Source: Bergeriella denitrificans NBRC 102155
GTDB lineage: Bacteria; Pseudomonadota; Gammaproteobacteria; Burkholderiales; Neisseriaceae
Assembly (NCBI RefSeq): GCF_001592185.1
Contig: NZ_BCWL01000002.1
Span: forward strand, 1-60,758
Direction: 5' to 3'
Length of the DNA: 60,758 nt
Of this stretch, positions 28,641 to 39,052 are shown piece by piece. The notes beneath the pieces were generated by a model. The model saw nothing but the letters and a program-made list of their open reading frames with translations, searched no databases and was not told where the DNA came from. A program made the position numbers and the translations under genes. Within the stretch, counting starts at the first letter, position 1, and every line of letters starts with the position of its first letter.

Positions 28641-30197
28641 ATGGATTTCAGTTGGTTGGCCGATCCGCATACCTGGATTGGCTTTGTAACGCTGCTGATA
28701 CTTGAAGTGGTTTTGGGTATCGACAACTTGGTGTTTGTAGCGATTTTGGCCAACAAGGTCAAGCCCGCGCTGCGCGATAAGGCGCGGATTGTCGGCTTGG
28801 GGCTGGCGGTGCTGATCCGCATCATCATGCTGGGCTTTATGGCGCACATTATGACGCTGACGCAGCCGCTGTTCCATTTGGGCAGCTTGAGCGTATCGGG
28901 CAAAGATTTGATTATGTTTGCCGGCGGTATCTTCCTGCTGTATAAGGCCACCACCGAGCTGCATGAGCGTTTGGAAGGGCACAACCAATTTGCCGTGGCC
29001 GACAACCATAAAAAACACGCGCCGTTTTGGGGCGTGGTGTTGCAGATTTTGATTTTGGATGCCGTGTTCTCCATCGACTCGGTGATTACCGCCGTGGCAA
29101 TGGTGGACCACATCGTGGTTGCGATGGCGGCGGTGGCCGTGGCAATGGCGGTGATGATTACCGCCAGCAAACCGCTCACGGCGTTTGTGGACAAACACCC
29201 GACCGTGGTAATGCTCTGCCTGGGCTTCCTGCTGATGATCGGTTTCAGTCTGCTGGCCGAAGCCTTCCACTTCCATATCCCGAAAGGCTATCTGTATGCC
29301 GCTATCGGTTTCTCGATTTTGATTGAAGTGTTCAATCAGGTATCGCAGAAAAACAGCCGCAAAAACGACTACATCAGCAGCTCGTGGCGCAAACGCACCG
29401 CCGAAAACGTGCTCGGCATGATGGGCATCCGCGAAAGCGTGCTGGCCAAAGCGGGCAATGAAGCCGCCGACGACGCGCATTTTGAGGAAAACGAAAAATC
29501 CATGATCCGCAGCGTGCTGACTCTGGCCGAGCGGCCGATTATGGGCGTGATGATTCCGCGCCGCGACATCGAGCGGCTGGATATTTCCCAAAGCAAAGAA
29601 GAGCAAAATGCCCAGCTGCAAAACACACCGTTCAGCCGCCTGCTGGTGGTGGGCAAAGCCGGGGTGGACGAGCCTTTGGGCTATGTGAACAAAAAAGACT
29701 TGCTGGCGCAGTTTTTAAGCAGCGGCGAGATGAATATTCAGACGGCCTTGCGCCAGCCGCTGGTGCTGCCCGACAGCACCACCGCGCTCAACGCGATTGA
29801 ACTGTTCCGCCAAAGCAGCGCCGATTACGCGCTGGTGGTGGATGAATTCGGCGCGGTTTTGGGCATGGTAACCATGAAAGATTTGTTTGAAAGCATCGCC
29901 GGCGAGTTTCCGGAAGAATTCGAGCGCGAGGAAGAATCGGCCGTGCAGGAAAACGAAGACCAAAGCCTGACGGTGGACGGCGCGCTGGAATACGTCGAGC
30001 TGATGCCGCAGCTGAACCTGCCGCCGCAGGGCGAGGACGCCGACTTCCACACCGTCGCCGGCCTGATTATGGAAGAGCTGCAAAGCATCCCCGATGTCGG
30101 CGATTTTGCCGATTACCACGGCTGGCGCTTTGAAGTCATCGAAAAAGAAGGGCAGCGCATCGAGCGGGTGAAAATCACCAAGCTGCCGGAAGAGTAA
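28641..30197 (+). CDS. yoaE: TerC-family membrane protein with CBS and CorC_HlyC domains
   Basis: A 518-residue inner-membrane protein, the same length as E. coli YoaE. The first 240 residues form seven or so helices of the TerC family (LLILEVVLGIDNLVFVAILA, LDAVFSIDSVITAVAM, with the intramembrane Asp residues). They are followed by two CBS domains (about 285-425, RPIMGVMIPRRDIERLD, DYALVVDEFGAVLGMVT) and a C-terminal CorC_HlyC domain (about 435-515). TerC proteins are linked to manganese or other metal efflux and to metalation of exported proteins; the function here is inferred from family. A good ribosome site (ATAGGAAAG) precedes the ATG. Confidence 0.9.
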   Translation: MDFSWLADPHTWIGFVTLLILEVVLGIDNLVFVAILANKVKPALRDKARIVGLGLAVLIRIIMLGFMAHIMTLTQPLFHLGSLSVSGKDLIMFAGGIFLLYKATTELHERLEGHNQFAVADNHKKHAPFWGVVLQILILDAVFSIDSVITAVAMVDHIVVAMAAVAVAMAVMITASKPLTAFVDKHPTVVMLCLGFLLMIGFSLLAEAFHFHIPKGYLYAAIGFSILIEVFNQVSQKNSRKNDYISSSWRKRTAENVLGMMGIRESVLAKAGNEAADDAHFEENEKSMIRSVLTLAERPIMGVMIPRRDIERLDISQSKEEQNAQLQNTPFSRLLVVGKAGVDEPLGYVNKKDLLAQFLSSGEMNIQTALRQPLVLPDSTTALNAIELFRQSSADYALVVDEFGAVLGMVTMKDLFESIAGEFPEEFEREEESAVQENEDQSLTVDGALEYVELMPQLNLPPQGEDADFHTVAGLIMEELQSIPDVGDFADYHGWRFEVIEKEGQRIERVKITKLPEE

Positions 30198-30210
30198 CAG
30201 CATACCGATA

Positions 30211-30244
30211 CAGGCCGTCTGAAAACACGTTTTTCAGACGGCCT
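30211..30244 (+). terminator. Inverted DUS terminator after yoaE-like gene
   Basis: CAGGCCGTCTGAAAA and TTTTTCAGACGGCCTG around ACACG. Confidence 0.8.
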
Positions 30245-30288
30245 GCGCTGCATCAGCGGCTGCGCCGCAGGCATACGGAGGGCGTATC

Positions 30289-31248
30289 ATGAACGAATTT
30301 GACTTTATCCGGCGCTATCTGCAGCGGCAGCCGTCGGACAGTGATGTGGTGCTGGGCATAGGTGATGATGCCGCCATCGTGCGGCCGCAGCCGGGATACG
30401 ATTTGTGTTTCAGCAGTGATATGTTGCTGAAGGGTCGGCATTTTTTTGCTGATGTTGCGCCGGAAGATTTGGCTTGGAAAGTGTTGGCCGTCAACCTTTC
30501 CGATATGGCGGCAATGGGCGCGCGCCCGCGCTGGGTGTTGCTGAGTGCGGCGCTGCCCGAGTTGGACGAAGCGTGGCTGGCGCACTTTTGCGACAGCCTG
30601 TTTGCATTGGCAGCGCAACACGGCGTGGCCTTAATCGGCGGCGATACCACGCGCGGCGATTTGGTGTTTAACGTCACCATTATCGGCGAGCTGCCGCAAG
30701 GGCAGGGGCTGCGGCGTGATGCGGCGCAGGTAGGAGACGATATTTGGGTGTCGGGCCGGGTGGGTTTGGCGGCGGCGGCCTTAAACAGCCGTCTGAAAAA
30801 CTGCGTGCTGCCGCCCGAAGCCGCGCCCGAGTGCGAAGCCGCGCTGCTGCGTCCGATACCGCGCGTGGCTTTGGGGCGGGCGCTGTTGCCTGTTGCCCGT
30901 GCCGCGCAGGATATTTCAGACGGCCTGGCGCAGGACATCGGCCATATTTTGAAGGCTTCGGGCGTGGGTGCGGAGCTGTGGGCGGACAGTCTGCCGACGC
31001 TGCCGGCCTTGAAGCAGCATTTGGGCAGGGCGCAGTGGCTGGCCTATACTTTGGCGGGCGGCGATGATTACGAGCTGGTGTTTACCGCCGCGCCCGAGCA
31101 TCGGGAAGCGGTATCGGTGGCGGCGGAAGCTGCGGGCACGCAGGTGACGCGGGTCGGGCGGATAAACGGCAGCGGCGGTTTGCAGATTGTGGATGCCGCG
31201 CATCAAGACATTACTTTGACTTCTTTGGGGTTTGATCATTTTGGCTGA
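30289..31248 (+). CDS. thiL: Thiamine-monophosphate kinase
   Basis: Phosphorylates thiamine monophosphate to the active diphosphate cofactor using ATP. The 319-residue protein starts MNEFDFIRRYLQRQ and shows the ThiL/PurM-type motifs VLGIGDDAAIV, VNLSDMAAMGA, LIGGDTTRGD, AAQDISDGLAQDI and AGGDDYELVFTA. The GGAGGGCG ribosome site is clear. Its end overlaps the start of pgpA, so the two form an operon, as in many Proteobacteria. Confidence 0.95.
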   Translation: MNEFDFIRRYLQRQPSDSDVVLGIGDDAAIVRPQPGYDLCFSSDMLLKGRHFFADVAPEDLAWKVLAVNLSDMAAMGARPRWVLLSAALPELDEAWLAHFCDSLFALAAQHGVALIGGDTTRGDLVFNVTIIGELPQGQGLRRDAAQVGDDIWVSGRVGLAAAALNSRLKNCVLPPEAAPECEAALLRPIPRVALGRALLPVARAAQDISDGLAQDIGHILKASGVGAELWADSLPTLPALKQHLGRAQWLAYTLAGGDDYELVFTAAPEHREAVSVAAEAAGTQVTRVGRINGSGGLQIVDAAHQDITLTSLGFDHFG

Positions 31249-31732
31249 CTTTAAACCTGATTGGCATTGGCTGCGGCAGCGGCCGCTGTGTTTTTTGGCA
31301 TTCGGCTTCGGCAGCGGGCTGGCACCCGTCGCACCGGGCACGTTCGGCACGCTGCCCGCGCTGCCGCTGGCCTGGATATTGCACGGCGTGGGGCTGGGCG
31401 GCTGGCCGATGGCGCTGCTGTGCGCCGTATTGTTTGTATGGGGCATCCGCATCTGCAATGAAGCCGAGCGGGCGTTGGGCGTGCAGGATTACGGCGGTAT
31501 TGTGTGGGACGAAATCGTCGCCATGCTGCTGGTGCTGGCGTTTGTACCGCTTAGCTGGGGCTGGTGGCTGGCCGCGTTTGCGGTATTCCGTTTGTTTGAC
31601 GCGCTCAAACCGTGGCCGATTAAGTGGTTTGATGCCCGCATCCACGGCGGTTTGGGCATTATGCTGGACGATTTGATTGCCGCGCTGATGAGCTTGGCGG
31701 TATTGGGGCTGGCGGGGTGGATGCTGGGGTGA
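31241..31732 (+). CDS. pgpA: Phosphatidylglycerophosphatase A
   Basis: Removes phosphate from phosphatidylglycerol phosphate, completing the route begun by PgsA. About 163 residues with the family features RPLCFLAFGFGSGLAPVAPG, VWDEIVAML and FDALKPWPIKWFD, and three or four membrane segments. No ATG is available. A TTG at 31241 (MADFKPDW) lies ten bases after GGGG and is preferred; another TTG at 31232 would add three residues. It overlaps thiL by eight bases. Confidence 0.92.
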   Translation: MADFKPDWHWLRQRPLCFLAFGFGSGLAPVAPGTFGTLPALPLAWILHGVGLGGWPMALLCAVLFVWGIRICNEAERALGVQDYGGIVWDEIVAMLLVLAFVPLSWGWWLAAFAVFRLFDALKPWPIKWFDARIHGGLGIMLDDLIAALMSLAVLGLAGWMLG

Positions 31733-31810
31733 GGCTGACTATAACGATATCGTAAAACTTCTAACGGAAATCCTGATTGCCGTCATTAGCTACGCAAGTC
31801 CGCTTCGCTC

Positions 31811-31830
31811 CCCCCCGCGCAGGCGGGAAT
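31811..31830 (-). repeat. dRS3-like repeat, left copy
   Basis: On the minus strand ATTCCC-GCCTGCGC-GGGGGG matches the neisserial dRS3 form (ATTCCC-N8-GGGAAT) except at the far end. With the copy at 31890 it forms a 21-base inverted repeat (31814-31834 / 31886-31906, 20 of 21 pairs). Confidence 0.7.
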
Positions 31831-31889
31831 CCACTTCAAATATTAAGCAACATTTTGTTTTAAAATAAGTTATGTTATTCCATCGGTGG

Positions 31890-31909
31890 ATTCCTGCCTG
31901 CGCGGGAAT
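31890..31909 (+). repeat. dRS3-like repeat, right copy
   Basis: ATTCCT-GCCTGCGC-GGGAAT differs from the dRS3 form at one defined base. The 50-base AT-rich interval between the two copies holds no gene. The rest of the 460-base gap (31733-32193) has the DUS hairpin at 31945 and an AT-rich leader. Confidence 0.75.
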
Positions 31910-31944
31910 GACGTCGCTGAGCGTTTCGGTTTTTTGCAAAGAAA

Positions 31945-31980
31945 CAGGCCGTCTGAAAAAGCGTTTTTCAGACGGCCTGT
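31945..31980. terminator. Inverted DUS hairpin after pgpA
   Basis: ACAGGCCGTCTGAAAAA and TTTTTCAGACGGCCTGT meet around GCG; it ends about 210 bases before the next gene. Confidence 0.7.
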
Positions 31981-32193
31981 TTGCGTATATTGCTTACAAT
32001 TTGCCGATTATTTTGAGGAGTGTGCGCCGTATGTTGGGATTTTGAAAAATTATTTATTTTTAATTTTCAAATGATTATTGAAATTTTTATGCAAAATCGG
32101 CTTGCGGTGCGTTTTGATGCTTACTATTCCATTGCATTTTTTAACGCCTTATGCTGAAATGCAAACATATTAGAAGCAAACCAGGAGAGAATA

Positions 32194-33573
32194 ATGGAGT
32201 CGTTAAAATCATTCTTCGACGTTGTGAGCGGCTGGGTATGGGGCCCGCCGATGCTGGTGCTGATTGTCGGCACGGGCGTGGTTTTGACTTTTCTGCTGAA
32301 AGGCTTGCAGTTCAGCATGCTGGGCTATGCGCTCAAGCAGGCGTTTATGCCGAGCCACAAACGGCCGGACAACGGCAAAGAAGAGGGCGATATTTCCCAC
32401 TTCGGCGCGTTGATGACGGCGCTTTCGGCTACTATCGGTACGGGTAACATCGCCGGCGTGGCGACTGCGGTTGTGGTCGGCGGCCCGGGCGCGGTGTTCT
32501 GGATGTGGATTACCGCTATTTTCGGTATGGCCACCAAATACGGCGAGGGCGTGCTGGCGGTGAAATACCGCGTCACCAACAAGCGCGGCGAAATGTCGGG
32601 CGGCCCGATGTATTACATTCAAAACGGCTTGGGTAAAAACTGGAAATGGATGGCGTATGCTTTCGCGTTGTTCGGCACGTTTGCATCATTCGGCATCGGC
32701 AGCTCGGTGCAGTCCAACTCGGTCGCGCAGGCGGTGGAAACCAGCTTCGGCATTGCCGGCGCCTACACCGGTGTGGTGCTGACCGTGTTTACCGCGATTG
32801 TGGTATTGGGCGGCATCCGCGGCATTGCAAAAGCGGCTTCGTTCATCGTGCCTGTGATGGCGGTGATGTATGTATTGGGCGGTTTGGCGATTATTGCCTT
32901 TAACTTGGATATGGTTGCCCCGGCCGTTAACCTGATTTTCTCTGACGCGTTTACCGGCCAGGCTGCCGCAGGCGGCGCATTGGGCGCGGTTATCCGCTAC
33001 GGTGTGGCACGCGGCGTGTTCTCCAACGAAGCCGGTATGGGCTCTGCGCCGATTGCGGCGGCTGCGGCCAAAACCGACCACCCTGTGCGTCAGGCATTGG
33101 TATCGATGACCGGTACGTTTTTGGATACCATCGTGGTATGTTCGATTACCGGTATCGTATTGGTGATGGGCTTGCTGGGTGCGGGCGGCGAATTTGTGAA
33201 GCCTGAATTGAGCGGCGCGGCGCTGACCACCGTTACCTTCGACAAGCTGCTGCCGGGCATCGGCGGGCTGGTGGTCACCATCGGTTTGATTTTCTTCGCT
33301 TACTCTACCATTTTGGGCTGGTGTTACTACGGCGAGAAATGTGCGACTTATGTATTCGGTGAAGGCTTTGCCAATGTGTACCGTTTGTTCTACGTCGCCT
33401 CCGTGATGTTGGGTACGGTATTGAGCCTGGATTTGGTATGGCTGGCATCCGATACCTTCAACGGCCTGATGGCACTGCCGAACTTGATTGCCTTGCTGCT
33501 GCTGGCTAAGGTGATTGTCAGCGAAACCAAAGACTTTAAGCAGAAGATTAAGAGTGGTGAATTACCGCGTTAA
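32194..33573 (+). CDS. Sodium:alanine/glycine symporter (AGCS family)
   Basis: A 459-residue polytopic inner-membrane carrier that takes up alanine or glycine with sodium. Family signatures: FGALMTALSATIGTGNIAGVATA (about residue 70, cited in part), GGPMYYIQNGLGKNW, RGVFSNEAGMGSAPIAAAAA and STILGWCYYGEKC. The protein has about ten hydrophobic segments and the AGGAGAG ribosome site. It is monocistronic, with an inverted DUS terminator after it. Confidence 0.92.
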   Translation: MESLKSFFDVVSGWVWGPPMLVLIVGTGVVLTFLLKGLQFSMLGYALKQAFMPSHKRPDNGKEEGDISHFGALMTALSATIGTGNIAGVATAVVVGGPGAVFWMWITAIFGMATKYGEGVLAVKYRVTNKRGEMSGGPMYYIQNGLGKNWKWMAYAFALFGTFASFGIGSSVQSNSVAQAVETSFGIAGAYTGVVLTVFTAIVVLGGIRGIAKAASFIVPVMAVMYVLGGLAIIAFNLDMVAPAVNLIFSDAFTGQAAAGGALGAVIRYGVARGVFSNEAGMGSAPIAAAAAKTDHPVRQALVSMTGTFLDTIVVCSITGIVLVMGLLGAGGEFVKPELSGAALTTVTFDKLLPGIGGLVVTIGLIFFAYSTILGWCYYGEKCATYVFGEGFANVYRLFYVASVMLGTVLSLDLVWLASDTFNGLMALPNLIALLLLAKVIVSETKDFKQKIKSGELPR

Positions 33574-33585
33574 TCTAGTCGGATA

Positions 33586-33620
33586 GAAAAAGCCGTCTGA
33601 ATTTTCAGACGGCTTTTTTT
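33586..33620 (+). terminator. Inverted DUS terminator after AGCS symporter
   Basis: AAAAAGCCGTCTGAA directly joined to TTTTCAGACGGCTTTTTTT. Confidence 0.85.
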
Positions 33621-33660
33621 GTTTTCGGGTTTGTGAAATGTCTGCGTAAGGCAGTATTTT

Positions 33661-34344
<684 letters not shown>

Positions 34345-34358
34345 TTATAAAAAATTAC

Positions 34359-34387
34359 TTCATTCCATGCAATAGTGTATGTATAAT
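34359..34387 (+). promoter_or_regulatory. Probable mtrCDE promoter
   Basis: TTCATT (-35), 17 bases, TATAAT (-10). It lies in the mtrR-mtrC gap (34297-34565), whose AT-rich part should also hold the divergent mtrR promoter and the MtrR operator; I could not fix the operator boundaries. Confidence 0.6.
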
Positions 34388-34565
34388 GCGAACCCGAAAA
34401 CACACATCATTTATCAAAATGTTACGCGGCTTCGACCGTTGACTGCCTGCTTCTTTGCCCTGAACGGGGTAAGGGCGCAGGCCTGTTTACGTTTTGAAAA
34501 TATGTAATAAGTTTACAAACCGTTTTGTGAAATCCCTTACATTGAATATGAAGACAGGAATCGTC

Positions 34566-35849
34566 ATGACACTTCATCCCTCTAAAGTGCTGCGTTTGGC
34601 AGCCGTAGCCGCCGCCACTGCCCTGGCATTGTCTGCGTGCGGAAAAGGTTCGGATGCCGCCGCGCAGCAGCAGGCCGCCGGGCAGCAGCAGGAACACGCG
34701 CCGGAAGTCGGCGTGGTCACCGTTTATCCGCAAACCGTTGCGCTGACCACCGAGCTGCCGGGCCGCTTGGAGTCGGTACGCAAGGCCGAGGTGCGCGCCC
34801 AGGTCGGCGGCATTATCGAAAAACGCCTGTTCCAAGAGGGCAGCTATGTCCGCGCCGGCCAGCCGCTGTATCAAATCGACAGCTCGACTTATCAGGCGGA
34901 GCTGGAAAGTGCGCGTGCGAACCTGGCTTCCGCTGAGGCTTCGCTGGCCAAAGCCAATGCCGATTTGTCGCGCTATAAGCCTTTGGTGGATGCCGATGCC
35001 ATCAGCCGCTTGGAATACGATGCGGCGGTAACGGCCAAGCGTTCGGCGGAAGCGGGCGTGAAAGCGGCCAAAGCAGCCATCAAGAGCGCGGGTATCAGCC
35101 TGAACCGCAGCCGTATTACCGCGCCGATTTCCGGCTTTATCGGCCAGTCTAACGTTTCCGAAGGTACGCTGGTCAGCGCGGGCGATACGACTGTGCTGGC
35201 GACCATCCAGCAGACCAATCCGATGTATGTAAACGTGACCCAGTCGGCCACCGATATTATGAAGCTGCGCCAGGCTGTGGCCGACGGCAAGCTGCAGGCG
35301 GTCAACGGCGGTATCGCGGTGGACATCAAATTTGAAGACGGCACGGTTTACGGTCAGAAAGGCCGCCTGCTGTTTGCCGATCCGTCGGTAAACGAATCCA
35401 CCGGTCAGGTGACCCTGCGTGCGGCCATTCCGAATGACGACAATGTCTTGTTGCCGGGTCTGTATGTGCGCGTATTGATGAATCAGGCCGATGTGGCCAA
35501 TGCTTATGTGGTGCCGCAGCAGGCGGTTACGCGCGGCGACAAGGACACGGTATTGATTGTCAACGCGCAGGGCGGTATGGAGCCGCGCGTGGTGACCGTG
35601 GCGCAGCAGCAGGGCAGTAACTGGATTATTACAGACGGCCTGCAAGAGGGCGACAAGGTGATTGTGGACGGTACGATGATTGCGGGCATGACCGGTGCGA
35701 AAAAGGTCACGCCGAAAGAATGGACGCCGCCGTCTGAAACTGCGGCAGCGGCGCAACAGGCACCTGCCGACGAAGCCGCCTCCGCAGCCGATGTTCAGAC
35801 GGCCCCGGCATCCGCCGCCGCTTCAGAAGCTGCTTCGGAACAGAAGTAA
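34566..35849 (+). CDS. mtrC: MtrC, periplasmic adaptor of the MtrCDE efflux pump
   Basis: A 427-residue membrane-fusion lipoprotein (signal ending LSACGKG) linking MtrD to MtrE. Visible are the lipoyl half-motifs (VRAQVGGIIEKRLFQEGSYV; SRITAPISGFIGQSNVSEGT), a coiled-coil hairpin of about 60 residues and the beta-barrel segments. I start at MTLHPSKVLRL (34566) since AGGA lies eight bases before it; an ATG at 34548 is also in frame. The C-terminal 45 residues are Ala-rich and of low complexity. It is the first gene of mtrCDE. Confidence 0.95.
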   Translation: MTLHPSKVLRLAAVAAATALALSACGKGSDAAAQQQAAGQQQEHAPEVGVVTVYPQTVALTTELPGRLESVRKAEVRAQVGGIIEKRLFQEGSYVRAGQPLYQIDSSTYQAELESARANLASAEASLAKANADLSRYKPLVDADAISRLEYDAAVTAKRSAEAGVKAAKAAIKSAGISLNRSRITAPISGFIGQSNVSEGTLVSAGDTTVLATIQQTNPMYVNVTQSATDIMKLRQAVADGKLQAVNGGIAVDIKFEDGTVYGQKGRLLFADPSVNESTGQVTLRAAIPNDDNVLLPGLYVRVLMNQADVANAYVVPQQAVTRGDKDTVLIVNAQGGMEPRVVTVAQQQGSNWIITDGLQEGDKVIVDGTMIAGMTGAKKVTPKEWTPPSETAAAAQQAPADEAASAADVQTAPASAAASEAASEQK

Positions 35850-35862
35850 GGATTAACGAGAC

Positions 35863-38800
35863 ATGGCTCAATTTTTTATCAACCGGCCCATCTTTGCATG
35901 GGTGATTGCAATCTTTATTATGATTGCAGGGGTTATCGGCATTAAAAACCTGCCGATTTCCCAATATCCTTCGGTGGCGTCGCCCACCATTACGCTGACG
36001 GCGACTTATCCGGGTGCTTCCGCGCAGGTGATGGAAGACAGCGTATTGGCGGTCATCGAGCGCAATATGTACGGCGTGGACGGCTTGGACTACATGACCA
36101 CCTCCGCCGACTCCAGCGGCTCGGGTACGGTAACGCTGACCTTTACGCCCGACACCAATGAGGATTTGGCGCAGGTAAACGTGCAAAACAAGCTCTCCGA
36201 GGTGACGGCTTTGCTGCCTTCTACCGTGCAGCAAAACGGTGTGATTGTGTCGAAGGCGCGTTCCAACTTCCTGATGGTGGTGATGTTGTCTTCCGATACC
36301 AAATCCACCGAGGAGATGGCCGACTATGCCCAGCGCAACATCGTGCCGCAACTGCAACAGGTTGACGGCGTGGGTAACGTGAACCTGTTCGGTTCGCAAC
36401 GCGCTATGCGCGTATGGGTCGATCCGGCCAAGCTGCAAAACTACAACCTGTCGTTTGCCGATGTGAATGCGGCCATTCAGGCGCAAAACGCGCAGATTTC
36501 CGCCGGCTCCATCGGCGCGCTGCCCGCAGTGCAGGGGCAGACCATTACGGCGACCGTCAGCGCGCAAGGCCAGCTGAGCACGGCTGAAGAATTCGGCAAC
36601 ATCATCGTGCGCTCTACCGGCTCCGGTGCCAACGTGTATCTGAAGGATGTGGCCGAAGTGTCTTTGGGCAGCGAAAGCTATATGTCGGGTACGCGCCTGA
36701 ACGGCAAGCCGACCGTCGGCATGGGCGTGTCGCTCTCCGCCACGGGTAACGCGATGGCCGCCGCAGCGGAAATCAAAACCCGTATGGCCGAGATGGAAAA
36801 ATACTTCCCCGAGGGCGTGACTTGGAGTACGCCTTACGACACTTCCACTTTCGTGGCGTTGTCGATTGAGAAAGTGATTCACACGCTCTTGGAAGCGATT
36901 GTGCTGGTGTTTATCGTGATGTTTGTATTCCTGCAAAACATCCGCTATACGCTGATTCCGACGATTGTGGTGCCGATTTCGCTGTTGGGCGCGTTTGCCG
37001 CCATTTCGTATCTGGGCATGTCGATTAACGTGATGACCATGTTTGCCATGGTACTGGTAATCGGTATCGTGGTCGATGACGCGATTGTAGTGGTGGAAAA
37101 CGTCGAGCGGATTATGGCCGAAGAAGGGCTGCCGCCGAAGCAGGCTACCCAGAAGGCCATGGGTCAGATTTCCGGCGCAGTCATCGGTATTACCGCCGTA
37201 TTGATTTCGGTATTCGTACCGCTTTCCATGCTCAGCGGCGCCAGCGGCAATATTTACCGCCAGTTTGCGCTGACGATGGCTTTGGCGATTGCGTTTTCCG
37301 CCTTCCTGGCACTGACGCTGACCCCGGCTTTGTGCGCCACCATGCTCAAGCCGATTCCCAAAGGCCACCATGAGGAGAAAAAAGGCTTCTTCGGCTGGTT
37401 CAACCGCAATTTCAACAAAGGCGCGAAAAAATACGAAGGCTTCGTAGCGCGCGGTTTGCGCAAAGTCGGCCGTATGTTTGCGATTTACGCGGCTTTGGGT
37501 GCGGTGGCGTTTTTCGCAATGAGCCGCCTGCCCACCTCTTTTCTGCCAAACGAAGACCAAGGTTTTGTGATGGTGTCGGTGCAGCTGCCGGCCGGTGCGA
37601 GCAAAGAGCGTACCGAAAACACGCTGGCTACGCTGACCAATATCGCCACCTCCATGCCCGAAGTGGAAAACATCCTGACCATTTCCGGCTTCAGCTTCTC
37701 CGGTTCGGGTCAGAATATGGCGATGGGTTTTGCCATGCTGAAAGACTGGTCGGAGCGCAAAGCCCCGGGCAGCGACGCGGAATCTGTGGCCGGCAAGCTG
37801 ACCGGCGCGCTGATGGGCTCGGTGAAAGACGGTTTCGCCATCGCCATCAACCCGCCGCCGATTATGGAATTGGGTAACGATTCCGGCTTCTCTTTCTACC
37901 TGCAGGACCGCAACAACAACGGCCACGCCGCATTGTTGGCCAAACGCGAGGAGCTGATCGGCAAAATGCGCCAAAACGCGGCCATGTTCGACCCGACCAA
38001 CGTCCGCGCCAGCGGCTTGGAAGACGCACCGCAGCTGAAAATCAGCATCGACCGCGAAGCCGCCGCAGCGCAAGGCATCAGCTTTGCCAGCATCAACAGC
38101 GTGCTGGGTACGGCTTTGGGTTCGTCTTACGTCAACGACTTCCCGAACGCAGGCCGTCTGCAACGCGTGATTGTGCAATCCTCCGCCAATGCGCGTATGC
38201 AGCCCGAAGATATCCTGAAACTGACCGTGCCCAACAGCGCGGGCACAGCCGTGCCGCTCTCCACCATCGCCAGCGTTTCCTGGCAGACCGGCGTAGAGCA
38301 GAGCCAACGCTTCAACGGCTACCCGGCCATGCCGATTACCGGCGCACCGGCTGCGGGCAAATCCACGGGTGACGCCATGGCCGAAGTGCAGAAGATGGTG
38401 GACGAGCTGGGCGGCGGTTACAGCCTGGAATGGGACGGCCAATCCCGCGAGGAAGCCAAAGGCTCTTCGCAAACCAACATGATTTACGCTTTGGCGGGTA
38501 TTGCCGTATTCCTGGCACTGGCTGCGCTGTATGAGAGCTGGTCGATTCCGCTGGCGGTGATTTTGGTGGTGCCTTTGGGTATTTTGGGTGTGGACACCGG
38601 CGCACTGCTGCACGGCAATTCGCGCGACATCTACTTCACCATCGGTATGGTGACGGTGATGGGCTTGAGTGCGAAAAACGCGATTTTGATTATCGAGTTT
38701 GCCAAGGATCTGCAGTCGCAGGGCAAGAGTGCGCTGGAGTCGGCCATCGAAGCCGCACACCTGCGTTTCCGCCCGATTTTGATGACCTCGTTTGCCTTTA

Positions 38801-39045
38801 TTCTGGGCGTGGTGCCGATGTATATCGCCTCCGGCGCAAGCTCCGCGAGCCAGCGCGCCATCGGTACGGCGGTATTCTGGGGTATGCTGGTGGGTACGTT
38901 CCTCGCCGTATTCCTCGTGCCGATGTTCTATGTCGTGGTGCGTAAGTTCTTCAAGCCTTCGCAGCATGAAATGGAAATCGCCCAGCAGGAACACGCCGCA
39001 CATGAAGCGGTCGTATCCGGCGGCAAGGATCAAATTAAGCATTAA
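35863..39045 (+). CDS. mtrD: MtrD, inner-membrane RND drug/proton antiporter
   Basis: A 1060-residue RND transporter with twelve transmembrane helices and two large periplasmic loops. It exports hydrophobic antibiotics, detergents, steroids and antimicrobial peptides. It starts MAQFFINRPIFAWVIAIFIM, typical for HAE1 pumps; proton-relay aspartates are in GIVVDDAIVVVENVER (TM4), and the conserved Lys is in MGLSAKNAILIIEFAKD (TM10). It lies 13 bases after mtrC. An inverted DUS separates it from mtrE. Confidence 0.97.
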   Translation: MAQFFINRPIFAWVIAIFIMIAGVIGIKNLPISQYPSVASPTITLTATYPGASAQVMEDSVLAVIERNMYGVDGLDYMTTSADSSGSGTVTLTFTPDTNEDLAQVNVQNKLSEVTALLPSTVQQNGVIVSKARSNFLMVVMLSSDTKSTEEMADYAQRNIVPQLQQVDGVGNVNLFGSQRAMRVWVDPAKLQNYNLSFADVNAAIQAQNAQISAGSIGALPAVQGQTITATVSAQGQLSTAEEFGNIIVRSTGSGANVYLKDVAEVSLGSESYMSGTRLNGKPTVGMGVSLSATGNAMAAAAEIKTRMAEMEKYFPEGVTWSTPYDTSTFVALSIEKVIHTLLEAIVLVFIVMFVFLQNIRYTLIPTIVVPISLLGAFAAISYLGMSINVMTMFAMVLVIGIVVDDAIVVVENVERIMAEEGLPPKQATQKAMGQISGAVIGITAVLISVFVPLSMLSGASGNIYRQFALTMALAIAFSAFLALTLTPALCATMLKPIPKGHHEEKKGFFGWFNRNFNKGAKKYEGFVARGLRKVGRMFAIYAALGAVAFFAMSRLPTSFLPNEDQGFVMVSVQLPAGASKERTENTLATLTNIATSMPEVENILTISGFSFSGSGQNMAMGFAMLKDWSERKAPGSDAESVAGKLTGALMGSVKDGFAIAINPPPIMELGNDSGFSFYLQDRNNNGHAALLAKREELIGKMRQNAAMFDPTNVRASGLEDAPQLKISIDREAAAAQGISFASINSVLGTALGSSYVNDFPNAGRLQRVIVQSSANARMQPEDILKLTVPNSAGTAVPLSTIASVSWQTGVEQSQRFNGYPAMPITGAPAAGKSTGDAMAEVQKMVDELGGGYSLEWDGQSREEAKGSSQTNMIYALAGIAVFLALAALYESWSIPLAVILVVPLGILGVDTGALLHGNSRDIYFTIGMVTVMGLSAKNAILIIEFAKDLQSQGKSALESAIEAAHLRFRPILMTSFAFILGVVPMYIASGASSASQRAIGTAVFWGMLVGTFLAVFLVPMFYVVVRKFFKPSQHEMEIAQQEHAAHEAVVSGGKDQIKH

Positions 39046-39052
39046 GCAAGCA

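Noticed and set aside
30289-31248. A thiamine riboswitch before thiL.
   Set aside because: The 45-base gap contains no CUGAGA-type motif; thiL follows only a DUS hairpin and a normal ribosome site.
31886-32074. A 62-codon plus-strand ORF after pgpA.
   Set aside because: It reads through the dRS3-like repeat and the inverted DUS and has no ribosome site.
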